Origin: CAZCGA01 sp964498075 | Lineage (GTDB): Bacteria > Desulfobacterota > Binatia > HRBIN30 | Direction of reading: 5' to 3' | DNA: 22,811 nt | NCBI GenBank assembly: GCA_964498075.1 | Contig: CAZCGA010000108.1 | Coordinates: 1 to 22,811, forward strand | Part shown: piece after piece, positions 15,579 through 22,811 of the stretch | How the letters are laid out: every line of letters begins with the position of its first letter | How positions within the stretch are numbered: position 1 is the stretch's first letter | Notes under the pieces: model-generated | What the model was told of the DNA's origin: nothing | The model's input: the letters and a program-made list of their open reading frames with translations, nothing else | Database searches by the model: none | Translations under genes and position numbers: made by a program

Positions 15579-18500
15579 TCAGCTACCCTTCAGCGCCGGC
15601 ACGCACAGCTCGTCGCGCAGGAGCGGATAGACCAGGCTGGGTCCCAGCTCGTTGTTGGTCTGCAGCCGGCGGACCTGCGTGAACGGCGGGCTCGCTCGGT
15701 AACACATCAGCTGCCACGGGTTGGTTTCCGCGCCCGGCTGCTGGTCGTCCTTGTTCGTCGGCACGCACACACGCACCGGTCTTTTGAGCCGGACGGTGGC
15801 CTGTGACTGGTTGAACGGGTCCGTCACCGTGACGTCCGTCGGCTGGAAGCGCGGCGCCCCCTTGGTCTGCCGGACTTTGTAGCAGGTGAACCGGTCCAAG
15901 CTCGATGCGCTCGGTGCAGCGGGTTGGCTATCGAAGCTGATGGCCGTGGCGAGCAGCAAGCGGTCGGGCAGGCGCAGGTCGAGGGTGTGCGTCCCGAATT
16001 GATCGACGATCTTCTGTCCCTGTATCGGCAGCCGCGCGTCCAGCTCGCGCCGGTTCAACGCTCGGATGCCGTAGCTCTGTAAGTAATCGGTATGCGCCAG
16101 CGCCTCCGGCGCCTCGTCGTTGGTGTTGGTGGGCGAGCAGAGCTTGAGCGGCTTGATCACCGCGGCACTGACGGTCCCGAACGCATCAACGAGCTTGACT
16201 GGCACCGTGACCGGCGTCGTGCTCAATACGCGCGACCGATAGCATTGCGCGTGATCCGGCAGCGGGGGCACTGCGGCGATGGCGTATTGGCTGAAGTGGC
16301 TCAGTTGCACGATCCACGTATTGAAGAAAGGGTCGCAGCTGGCGGGCGGGGTGCATGGAGCCCTACAGGTCGCGTAGTCCAAGGTTGGGCCCGGGCAGCC
16401 GAAACCCGGGCAGACCGGACACAATGGAGTGGCCGGTTGATTGTGGCCGCAATCGAGCGTCAGTGGGGTGAGGCAATCGGCGTCGGTATTGCAGACGGTG
16501 TTGGTGACCTCGCACGTGTTCGTCGACTGACATTTCCCCTGGGTGTAAACCTTCAACGTGCCTTCATTCAGCACCGTGGCGCCATTGACATCGACCGCGT
16601 CAACGCAGCAATCGGCTGGACTGCACGCGCTAGACGCCACATTGGTCCATTTGAAAGCTGCCGTAACCGGGATGGCGAACTGCTGCCCAGAGGGCTCCAG
16701 CTGAAGACACGAGACGACTTTGCCCAGGTAATTGCGCAGCGCGAAGTCGCAGGCGCCGGCAGTCGGGTTGGCCGGCGTGCTGATGATGTTGATGTTCGTC
16801 GGTCTCGTCAGGGCGCCGGGTGGAATCGTCAGATCGAGGTTTGGCGACCTCAACTTGCAGGTCCTCGTATTCGGATCGTACGTCCCGTTGGTACATGTGG
16901 TGTTGTTCGGGCCGCCGACGAACCCCTCTTTGGACTTTGTGACATCGCAACCGGCAATCGGGGCGGAGTGCTGACAATCTCGGACCGGATCGCAACTGTC
17001 CGTGGTGCAATTGTTGGCATCAAGGCAGTCCTTCAGCGACCCGGGGACACACGTGCCGTTCTGGCAGGTGTCTGAAGTGGTGCAGACATTATTGTCGTTG
17101 CAGGGCGTGCCGGTGAGCGGAACGTGCAGGCAGCCACTTGTGGCGTTGCAGGAGTCGCTCGTGCACACGTTGCCGTCCTCGCAGTTTGGTGGCGCACCCC
17201 CAACACAATGGCCGGAGCCATCGCAGGTATCATTGGTGGTGCAAGCGCTGCCATCGTCGCAACCCGCTCCGGCGGAACGAAAGCCGTCCGGCGGGCAGTT
17301 ACTACTGGTTCCCGAGCACAACTCGGCGACATCGCAAGGCCCCGTGGCGGGCCGGCACACACCGGCTGAGGTCGGGGCGATTAAGCCACCAAAGACGGCG
17401 CCCGCGGCGTTTTGGCTATAGTTGCATGCTCCGCCGCAACCTTCGCTAAATGACGACGGGCCGTTTTTTGCGCGGATCACAATCCGGTTGGTGCCGGAGT
17501 GCAACAGCGGAGTGATGTCAAACCTCTGTAGCGCACCCTGCGCTTGGAACGCGACGTCAAAGTCGCTGGTGCTCCCCACCGTTCCCACTACCGTCCCATC
17601 TACCCTGACCTCTGCGAAGTCGTCGGCGGCGACTGCGATCGTGCCGCCTGCCGGCGTGCCAACAAGGTTGAACGTCTTGGCAAAAAAGTACTCCTTGAGG
17701 TCGGCTGGCGTTGTTGTTCCACTGACATTCGGAGCCCATATCCAGTGTGCCCCGGGGATACCTGACAGATCGGCGCGCCAAGCCGCGCTAGTCCATGAGC
17801 CGCCGTAGATCGTGGCACCGGCCGGGCACGATGAGGGGACCGTTCCGGTAAGGCACACGTGTTGCGCCTGGCCGATAGGAGTAGCCGTCGGATTCGCTAC
17901 CGGATCCACGGTGTAGACGTCCCACGTCACGTCCGATACAAAGGCCAGGTTCGGGCACTGGGTCCCCTGGTCAATGCGAAACACGCCGCCCCCGCGAGTC
18001 CCGGCATAGACAGTGGAGGGGGTCACGGGGTCGATCGCAAGTCCGAAAACATCGAGAATGCTCAGGCCGTTATTGAGTGGATTCCAGCTGGCGCCACCAT
18101 TCGTGCTCTTGAAGACGCCGCCGCCACGGGTCCCGGCATACACCGTGGCTGAAGTCGCGGGGTCAATTGCCAGGGAGAATACCCAACCGCCGGCGAGGCC
18201 ACCAACTACGGGACTCCAGCTGGAGCCGCCGTTCGTGGTTTTGAACACCACGCCCCCGACTCCCAGCCCCGCGTACAGGATCGCTGGGGTCGCCGGATCG
18301 ATTGCCAATGGCCACACGTTGTTGTTGGTCAAGCCACTATTGACAGCGCTCCAGTTAGTGCCGCCGTTGGTGGTTTTGAAGATGCCAGCGCCGGTTGATG
18401 CGTAGAGCGTGGAAGGGATTGCCGGGTCGATAGCCAGCTGGCGAACGTCGAGATTGGTGAGCCCGCCGTTAGCGGCACTCCAGTCGGTGCCGCCGTTGGT

Positions 18501-20045
18501 GCTTTTGAACACGCCACTGAACACGCCACCACCGAAGATCGACACATAGAGAGTGCTCGTGGCCACCGGATCGATCGCCAGGTCCGAGATCTCCTCGAAT
18601 GGAGTCGGGATGCCGTTGTTGACGCCGCTCCAGCTAGTGCCGCCGTTGGTGGTTTTGAACACGCCGTAACCAAGGGTCCCCGCATAGAGGGTGCTGGGAG
18701 CCGTCGGATCGATCGCCAGGCATTCGACGAAGGGGTCGCTGAGGCCGTTGTTAATGGCGCTCCAACTCATGCCGCCGTTCGTGCTCTTCAGCACGCCCGT
18801 ATAAGGCGTCGCCGCGTACACCGTCCCCGGGGCCGTAGGGTCGATTGCCAGGAGTCCGACAAAGCTGGCATGCAAGCCGCTCCTGACCCAGCTGGCGCCG
18901 TTGGCGCTCTTGAAAATACCGCCACCCTCTGTTCCCGCGTAGATGCTGGCGGGGAACGCGTCCACTGCCAAGGCGAGGACGACAGTGTTAGTGAGGCCGC
19001 TGTTGACGGCGCTCCAAGTGCCGCCGCTGTTGGTGCTCCTGAAGACGCCGCCGCCGGTCGTTCCAGCATACACGATGGTCGCGTCGGCCGGGTCAGTTGC
19101 CAGAGAACGGATGTCGACATTCGTCAGGCCAGTGTTGGCGGCGGTCCAGCTGGCCCCGGCGTTGGTGGTCTTGAAGACGCCACCTTTGGTGCCAGCATAG
19201 ATTGTCGTGGGAGTTGCGCGATCGACCGCTAGGGCTTGAACGACAAGGTTCGCTAGACCGTTGTTGACGGCGCTCCAGCTGGAGCCGCCGTTCAAACTTT
19301 TGAAGACCCCACCGCCACGGGTCCCGGCATACAAGATAGCGGGCGTGGCGGGGTTGATTGCGAGGCAATGGACATCTGTGTTGGTCAGGCCACTGGTGAC
19401 AGCGCCCCAGCCGGCACCGCCGTTGAGCGTTTTGAAGACGCCAAAGCCTCCCCCTGCATAGAGGGTTTTGGGAGTCGCGGGATCAACTCCCAGGGCACGG
19501 ACAAATCCAAGGGGAAGCCCAGCATCGGCGGCGCTCCAACTGGCGCCTGCGTCGGTGCTTTTGGAGACACCGAGTCCCGCCCCCGCGTAAACAGTGGTCG
19601 GAGCTGTGGGATCAACTGCAAGAGACAGGACCTCCAAAGTGCCACCTACAATGGGTAGGCCGCTGTTGACGGCATTCCAAGTGCCGCCGAAGTCCGTGGT
19701 CTTGAATAGGCCGCCGCCATCCGTCCCCGCATAGACGGTGGTCGGGGCAAAGGGATCATCGATCGCAAGGGCGTGGATAAACCCGCCGGTAGGGCCGTTG
19801 CTAGTCCAGACGTTGGTGCCAGCGTCCGCAGGCCGTACGCTGCTCGCGCACAGGAGACCAAAGCCGACCGCCAGCGTCCGGATTCCGACTGCTGCTCTGC
19901 GATTAGAGGACAGGTTTGTCCTCCGTGGTTCGTTGCGAGTGGCTCGCGCCGATCGCCCCCAAAAGCTCCCGCGCCACTGCACGCACGCCTTCACCCGGGT
20001 GGCCGAGTAGACGTGCGAGGTAACACAAGAAGGGGAACCGTTCAT
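15579..20045 (-). CDS. Secreted beta-propeller (BNR-like) repeat protein with Cys-rich and DUF7450-like C-terminal modules
   Basis: A giant, probably exported protein (1,488 residues from ATG 20045). A hydrophobic signal-like stretch TLAVGFGLLCASSV with a PADA cleavage-type site lies near residues 57-75. Then come 14 repeats of about 44 residues, each of the form LAIDPxxPxTxYAGTxGGGVFKTTNGGxSWSAVNxGL, typical of BNR/Ycf48/sortilin-type propeller blades. A beta-rich domain spans about 690-880, and a Cys-rich region at about 890-1030 has CDDGxxCTTxDxCxGxGxCxGG units. A ZU5-like LTIPPGAL segment follows. The tail, from about 1258, has two CYxV...DxF...LCxPTxxxD modules resembling DUF7450. Starts are unsure: GTG at 19994 or 19982 also fit, no Shine-Dalgarno sequence is visible, and ATG 20045 lies in a repeat element. 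Function is unknown; surface binding is a guess. Confidence 0.85.
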   Translation of the reverse strand: MNGSPSCVTSHVYSATRVKACVQWRGSFWGRSARATRNEPRRTNLSSNRRAAVGIRTLAVGFGLLCASSVRPADAGTNVWTSNGPTGGFIHALAIDDPFAPTTVYAGTDGGGLFKTTDFGGTWNAVNSGLPIVGGTLEVLSLAVDPTAPTTVYAGAGLGVSKSTDAGASWSAADAGLPLGFVRALGVDPATPKTLYAGGGFGVFKTLNGGAGWGAVTSGLTNTDVHCLAINPATPAILYAGTRGGGVFKSLNGGSSWSAVNNGLANLVVQALAVDRATPTTIYAGTKGGVFKTTNAGASWTAANTGLTNVDIRSLATDPADATIVYAGTTGGGVFRSTNSGGTWSAVNSGLTNTVVLALAVDAFPASIYAGTEGGGIFKSANGASWVRSGLHASFVGLLAIDPTAPGTVYAATPYTGVLKSTNGGMSWSAINNGLSDPFVECLAIDPTAPSTLYAGTLGYGVFKTTNGGTSWSGVNNGIPTPFEEISDLAIDPVATSTLYVSIFGGGVFSGVFKSTNGGTDWSAANGGLTNLDVRQLAIDPAIPSTLYASTGAGIFKTTNGGTNWSAVNSGLTNNNVWPLAIDPATPAILYAGLGVGGVVFKTTNGGSSWSPVVGGLAGGWVFSLAIDPATSATVYAGTRGGGVFKSTNGGASWNPLNNGLSILDVFGLAIDPVTPSTVYAGTRGGGVFRIDQGTQCPNLAFVSDVTWDVYTVDPVANPTATPIGQAQHVCLTGTVPSSCPAGATIYGGSWTSAAWRADLSGIPGAHWIWAPNVSGTTTPADLKEYFFAKTFNLVGTPAGGTIAVAADDFAEVRVDGTVVGTVGSTSDFDVAFQAQGALQRFDITPLLHSGTNRIVIRAKNGPSSFSEGCGGACNYSQNAAGAVFGGLIAPTSAGVCRPATGPCDVAELCSGTSSNCPPDGFRSAGAGCDDGSACTTNDTCDGSGHCVGGAPPNCEDGNVCTSDSCNATSGCLHVPLTGTPCNDNNVCTTSDTCQNGTCVPGSLKDCLDANNCTTDSCDPVRDCQHSAPIAGCDVTKSKEGFVGGPNNTTCTNGTYDPNTRTCKLRSPNLDLTIPPGALTRPTNINIISTPANPTAGACDFALRNYLGKVVSCLQLEPSGQQFAIPVTAAFKWTNVASSACSPADCCVDAVDVNGATVLNEGTLKVYTQGKCQSTNTCEVTNTVCNTDADCLTPLTLDCGHNQPATPLCPVCPGFGCPGPTLDYATCRAPCTPPASCDPFFNTWIVQLSHFSQYAIAAVPPLPDHAQCYRSRVLSTTPVTVPVKLVDAFGTVSAAVIKPLKLCSPTNTNDEAPEALAHTDYLQSYGIRALNRRELDARLPIQGQKIVDQFGTHTLDLRLPDRLLLATAISFDSQPAAPSASSLDRFTCYKVRQTKGAPRFQPTDVTVTDPFNQSQATVRLKRPVRVCVPTNKDDQQPGAETNPWQLMCYRASPPFTQVRRLQTNNELGPSLVYPLLRDELCVPALKGS
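17976..19772 (-). repeat. Coding tandem array of about 14 propeller-blade repeats (about 132 bp each)
   Basis: Within the large secreted protein the phrases LAIDP, YAGT, GVFK and NGGxSW recur every 42-48 residues, and the DNA is visibly similar between units. By eye I count 13 full units and a fourteenth that ends at FRIDQGT. Unit 7 lacks a few residues and unit 10 has a 3-4 residue insertion (FGGGVFSGVFK). Fourteen units would suit two seven-bladed propellers, which is inference. Confidence 0.85.
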
Positions 20046-20101
20046 GCTGAGCTTGTCGAAGCATTGGGCGGGGTTTTTCAGCAGTCTGCTAGATCTGTCA
20101 A
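20038..20101. repeat. REP-like element with CTGAGCTTGTCGAAG core, and flanking CAGCAGTCTGCTAG
   Basis: CCGTTCATGCTGAGCTTGTC followed by GAAGCAT spans 20038-20065, with ATGCT (20044-20048) and AGCAT (20061-20065) as arms. From memory, this core is a very widespread dispersed intergenic repeat in many bacterial genomes. A second palindromic word, CAGCAGTCTGCTAG, follows at about 20080-20093 after GTTTTT. On the minus strand TTGACA (20101-20096) is a perfect -35 word but has no good -10. The ATG of the propeller protein lies in the element. Confidence 0.65.
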
Positions 20102-20157
20102 TGCCAGAGTCGCACAAGATTGAAGGGGCGTAGAAGGTGACCGCCTGCACCTCCGCC

Positions 20158-22371
20158 TCACGGCTCGTGACAGGCGAGTCGCGAGAACCCCGCTTGCGTG
20201 CAGGCAATGGTGTCGAGCCGATCGACGAAGCCCTGGCGCAGCGCCACGCTTACCGGGCCGATCGGCCGCCTAAAACTGGTTTCCGCGAATCCCAGCCGTA
20301 ATCGCAATACCATCACGCTATAGAGCAGCGGGTCGGCCCGATGCGGGTTGAAGACCGCCTTCGTCTTCCGATCGGCGCTGAGACAGGTAATGGTCGGGCG
20401 CGGCGTGCCGCGCAATCTGCAGCCAGTTATGTGAATGGTGGTTTGGAACACACCGCTGTCTGCCACGTCCAGGGTGACGGTACCGGCCAGCAACTTCGTC
20501 CGCAGCGCGCCGCCGGTATCGTGGTCGTTCACCAGGGCCCGCACTCTCACCCGGCCACTGCCGATTGAGGGCCGCGTATCGATCCGCAGGCCAACGCTGC
20601 TGAGGGCCAACGATCCCGGGCTATCGTTCGGATCGCACACGTCCCCCGACCCGTCACGATCCGCATCCGCCTGATCTTGGTTGGCGAGCGCAGGGCAATT
20701 GTCACACGCGTCGCCGATGCCGTCCCGGTCGCCGTCGGTGCGATCCGCGTTGGCGATGAGCACGCAATTGTCGACCGTGTCCGCCACCCCGTCCCGGTCC
20801 GCATCCGGGTCGTCGAGCGCCGCCTCGACTTCGTCAGGTCCGAAAGAATCCTCGGTGGGTAGCTCGTGCACCGCGGCGTCAAAACTCCGAGCCTGGGTGA
20901 TCTTCAAGTTCAGGATGCTCCATTCGTTCACGGTGTTGAGGACCGTCCGCGCATCGTCGAGGTTGATGTCCGCCGACACGGCTGAATCGACAGCAGTGAA
21001 GTTACCGCTCCAATCGACACCCTTGCTCGTGGATATGGTGTGACAACGGGTCACACCGGGGAGGGTCTTGACACAGAAGCGCGTCTCGTCGGCCAGATGG
21101 CTTCCCCCGATACCCACCGCCTCCTCCAAGGATGTCTCATCAAGCGATGCTACGCCACCGCCGGCGTAGTCGAGCACCCTCTTCCCGTCGCGAATGAGCC
21201 AATTGAACAGGTAGTTCATGATACTCAGATGATTGGGCTTGTGATTGTCGCTGTCGCCGCCGCCATGATCGAGATCCAGCTGGTGCCCGAGCTCGTGCAT
21301 GAATACGCCAGCTTCCTCCATGGCGTCGCCATAGATGCATCCGCGGTAGACGATAAATTGATCCCCGTGTATCTCGCCAACACCACGTTGTGTGCAGAAC
21401 AGCCCCGAATCGGGCCAATCTCCGTACAGAGCGTAGTGATAGAGGCCAAGGCGCGTGGGTGAGAAGCGAACGCGCTCCTTGTAGCGCGAGTCGTTGAATG
21501 GCGCGGGCGGATCGAGGTCAGTAGACGGATCGAGGCGAGTAGACGACACCTCGTCGCCGCCCCCACCCACTCCGAAGGCCGCGGGGTCGGAGCCGTCGTC
21601 GATGTGCAGCGCGAATCCCCTTTTCTCGAAGGCCTCCACCACCATATCCAACGCCTCGCGGCGGGGGGCGAAGCCCTGCATATGGTCGACCTCGACGTAG
21701 ATATCAGGCTTCCCGACTACTGCGCCCGGCAGGAGGGCATCGGAGGTGCCGTCCAAGTCCTTATCGACTCCCCCGTCCCGTTCCCAGGCGTCGGGTAGGC
21801 CGTCGTTGTCTGTGTCAGTGAGGTCGGGCTGGTACTGCTCGCCGGTTTCGACGAGGTAGATGGCGCTCGACGACTTGACGGCACCGCACTTGTCTCGAAG
21901 CACCACGTCGAAGCTGTTAAACCCCGGTCGCAGGTCGAAGACGACGGGTGTTGGAGGCGATGTCAAGACAACCCCGCTACAGCCGTCACTGAAATCCCGA
22001 ACGATGGTGCTCGTGCTGCCATCGCCATGGGAAACCGTGATCCGGATCTCGTCGTCCACCGACCACAGCCCGGTGCCGTCGGAGGTGCCGGCGAGCACCA
22101 CACGCCCGCTCCAATAGAAGATCTCGACGGTCTTGGTGAAGAATACCTCTCCGGCGGTAGCCTCGGTCTCGGAGATGCCGGTTGTAATTTCCGTGGAGTG
22201 GATCCCTCCGTGCAGGGCCATCGTCAGAGGCGGCGCGACCACGTGCGCAGCGAGGAGGACGAGGAGGAGGTTGCCCCCCGAGAAGGCCGCCGATGCCCGA
22301 CGCATTGCGACGGCATGGGGCGGGGTGGGTGACGCGGCTGGCCTCGTGGTTACCCGCCCATCTCTCGTCAT
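20158..22371 (-). CDS. Secreted metzincin-like zinc metalloprotease with thrombospondin type 3 repeats
   Basis: A 737-residue exported protein. An N-terminal signal segment (GGNLLLVLLAAHVVAPPLTMA) lies at about residues 32-52. A beta-rich domain follows, then Asp-rich calcium-type sequence (DTDNDGLPDAWERDGG at about 186-201). The zinc site HELGHQLDLDH has His359, Glu360, His363 and His369, with a Met-turn-like SIMNY around residue 385, the metzincin arrangement. Thrombospondin type 3 repeats (DADRDGVADTVDNC and DGDRDGIGDACDNC types) occupy about 522-583. The C-terminal 150 residues are a beta-rich domain I do not recognise. ATG 22371 was chosen because it overlaps the stop of the upstream small gene as ATGA and has GGAG 8 bases before it; ATG 22305 is an alternative with a compact signal peptide. 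The frame is open to 22560, but that stretch overlaps the small gene. Substrate is unknown. Confidence 0.87.
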   Translation of the reverse strand: MTRDGRVTTRPAASPTPPHAVAMRRASAAFSGGNLLLVLLAAHVVAPPLTMALHGGIHSTEITTGISETEATAGEVFFTKTVEIFYWSGRVVLAGTSDGTGLWSVDDEIRITVSHGDGSTSTIVRDFSDGCSGVVLTSPPTPVVFDLRPGFNSFDVVLRDKCGAVKSSSAIYLVETGEQYQPDLTDTDNDGLPDAWERDGGVDKDLDGTSDALLPGAVVGKPDIYVEVDHMQGFAPRREALDMVVEAFEKRGFALHIDDGSDPAAFGVGGGGDEVSSTRLDPSTDLDPPAPFNDSRYKERVRFSPTRLGLYHYALYGDWPDSGLFCTQRGVGEIHGDQFIVYRGCIYGDAMEEAGVFMHELGHQLDLDHGGGDSDNHKPNHLSIMNYLFNWLIRDGKRVLDYAGGGVASLDETSLEEAVGIGGSHLADETRFCVKTLPGVTRCHTISTSKGVDWSGNFTAVDSAVSADINLDDARTVLNTVNEWSILNLKITQARSFDAAVHELPTEDSFGPDEVEAALDDPDADRDGVADTVDNCVLIANADRTDGDRDGIGDACDNCPALANQDQADADRDGSGDVCDPNDSPGSLALSSVGLRIDTRPSIGSGRVRVRALVNDHDTGGALRTKLLAGTVTLDVADSGVFQTTIHITGCRLRGTPRPTITCLSADRKTKAVFNPHRADPLLYSVMVLRLRLGFAETSFRRPIGPVSVALRQGFVDRLDTIACTQAGFSRLACHEP

Positions 22372-22682
22372 GGCATGTTCTCCATCAGCCCGCACGCCGC
22401 ACTGGACCGTCCCCGCGGCGGGAGCTGCAATCGGATGGCGAGGCGATTCGGCTGCTTGGTTCCGCCGCCTGAGAAGCCCGTGAAAATTTCGATCCTTGAA
22501 ATCGTTTCGTTGGCAGTAGGGAGCCAGGTTATGCCGATCATTGGTCCACCAGTGGTGCAATCAATGACGTTGTCATTGCTGAAGTTTTGCCCGTCACAAG
22601 GGATCTGGCTAGCCCATGCGGGGCCAAGCCGCAGAACCCAAATCGTCAGGAACACGAACAGACCAGTTGCGGAGCGTTTCAT
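22368..22682 (-). CDS. Small secreted protein of unknown function, possibly a truncated domain
   Basis: A 104-residue protein with a strong signal peptide: positive MKRSATG, hydrophobic LFVFLTIWVLRLGP, and a WAS cleavage-type site near residue 25. The mature part has two cysteines near its start (CDGQNF... and DCTTGG), then ITWLPTANETISRIEIFTGF, a pattern I associate with the first strands of bacterial jelly-roll domains on secreted proteins. After about residue 80 the sequence turns Arg/Pro-rich and ends, so the domain may have been cut by a frameshift or replacement. The start at 22682 is well supported by AAAGGAGGG six bases upstream. The stop overlaps the metalloprotease ATG (ATGA), so the two are probably translated together. 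I do not assign a function; a propeptide, inhibitor or plain remnant are all possible. Confidence 0.75.
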   Translation of the reverse strand: MKRSATGLFVFLTIWVLRLGPAWASQIPCDGQNFSNDNVIDCTTGGPMIGITWLPTANETISRIEIFTGFSGGGTKQPNRLAIRLQLPPRGRSSAACGLMENMP

Positions 22683-22688
22683 CAGAAT

Positions 22689-22697
22689 CCCTCCTTT
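22689..22697 (-). promoter_or_regulatory. Near-perfect Shine-Dalgarno site of the small secreted gene
   Basis: On the minus strand AAAGGAGGG lies 6 bases before the ATG at 22682. It is the strongest ribosome-binding site seen in the window and decides this start. No convincing promoter was found in the rest of the 76-base gap up to 22758. Confidence 0.8.
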
Positions 22698-22758
22698 GAC
22701 CGTAACCTTAGCGCTCCGTCTCGGACCTTCGCCCTTCTATCGCCTCAGGTAGGGATCC

Positions 22759-22811
22759 TCAGCTACCCTTCAGCGCCGGCACGCACAGCTCGTCGCGCAG
22801 GAGCGGATAGA
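22759..22811 (-). CDS. 3' end of a paralogue of the DUF7450-like tail protein (truncated by window edge)
   Basis: The last 16 codons and TGA stop of a minus-strand gene entering from the right edge. The encoded tail, YPLLRDELCVPALKGS, is identical to the C-terminus of the large propeller protein at 15579. The DNA is also identical: 22757-22811 equals 15577-15631 for all 55 bases available. The gene is thus a close paralogue, at least in its C-terminal module. Nothing can be said about the rest of the protein. Its stop is 76 bases upstream of the small secreted gene. Confidence 0.85.
   Translation of the reverse strand, partial: YPLLRDELCVPALKGS

Noticed and set aside
13207..15630. An 807-codon plus-strand open frame opposite the kinase-cyclase gene
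   Set aside because: It lies wholly antisense to a protein with clear domains, has no recognisable motif, and is rich in Arg, His and Gln as expected from a shadow frame in GC-rich DNA.
17976..19772. Non-coding satellite or CRISPR-like array
   Set aside because: The 132-base periodicity stays in frame and encodes a conserved propeller repeat.
22372..22560. N-terminal extension of the metalloprotease to 22560
   Set aside because: It overlaps the well-supported small secreted gene and would bury the signal peptide deep in the protein.

Overview
The window is GC-rich bacterial chromosome, with dense, co-directional metabolic genes on the left and large secreted or signalling proteins on the right. 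No rRNA, tRNA, CRISPR, integrase or intact transposase was seen. The mix resembles uncultured soil lineages once placed in Deltaproteobacteria, in particular Candidatus Binatota/Binatia. Pointers are class III cyclases fused to kinase and AAA modules, secreted proteins with Cys-rich and 'CYKV...LCVP' (DUF7450-like) modules, and families of short palindromic intergenic repeats. That placement is an inference from family content, not a proof.

Region 1 (1-7814). A 5'-truncated ThyX-like thymidylate synthase on the plus strand converges, with a 2-base gap, on a minus-strand cluster read from right to left: alr, purH, purD, purE, tsaC, DUF1015. Most junctions are 2-base gaps or overlaps (GTGA at purD/purE, 35 bases at purE/tsaC), so this is very probably one operon. 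It joins de novo purine synthesis, D-alanine supply and tRNA t6A modification. The exception is a 138-base gap between purH and purD filled by a long imperfect hairpin.

Region 2 (7815-10843). An 80-base divergent promoter region separates alr from a plus-strand thiamine cluster, thiS-thiG-thiE (thiazole synthesis and thiamine phosphate coupling). It is followed by a DUF4143-type AAA ATPase whose start codon lies in a perfect palindrome. The thiG-thiE gap holds another hairpin repeat that runs into the thiE start.

Region 3 (10945-15578). One very large minus-strand gene encodes zinc ribbons, a Ser/Thr kinase, a STAND/AAA-type ATPase, helical TPR-like repeats and a C-terminal class III nucleotide cyclase. 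A tandem direct repeat overlaps its start region.

Region 4 (15579-22811). These are minus-strand genes for exported proteins. In transcription order they are the last 16 codons of a DUF7450-like paralogue at the window edge, a 104-residue secreted protein, a metzincin-like zinc metalloprotease with thrombospondin type 3 calcium repeats (ATGA overlap with the small gene), and a roughly 1,490-residue protein. That last protein has 14 beta-propeller-type repeats, Cys-rich repeats and a DUF7450-like tail. Its last 55 bases are repeated exactly at the window edge, which shows a paralogous family with recent duplication or gene conversion. All gaps between genes are shorter than 300 bases and are described individually.
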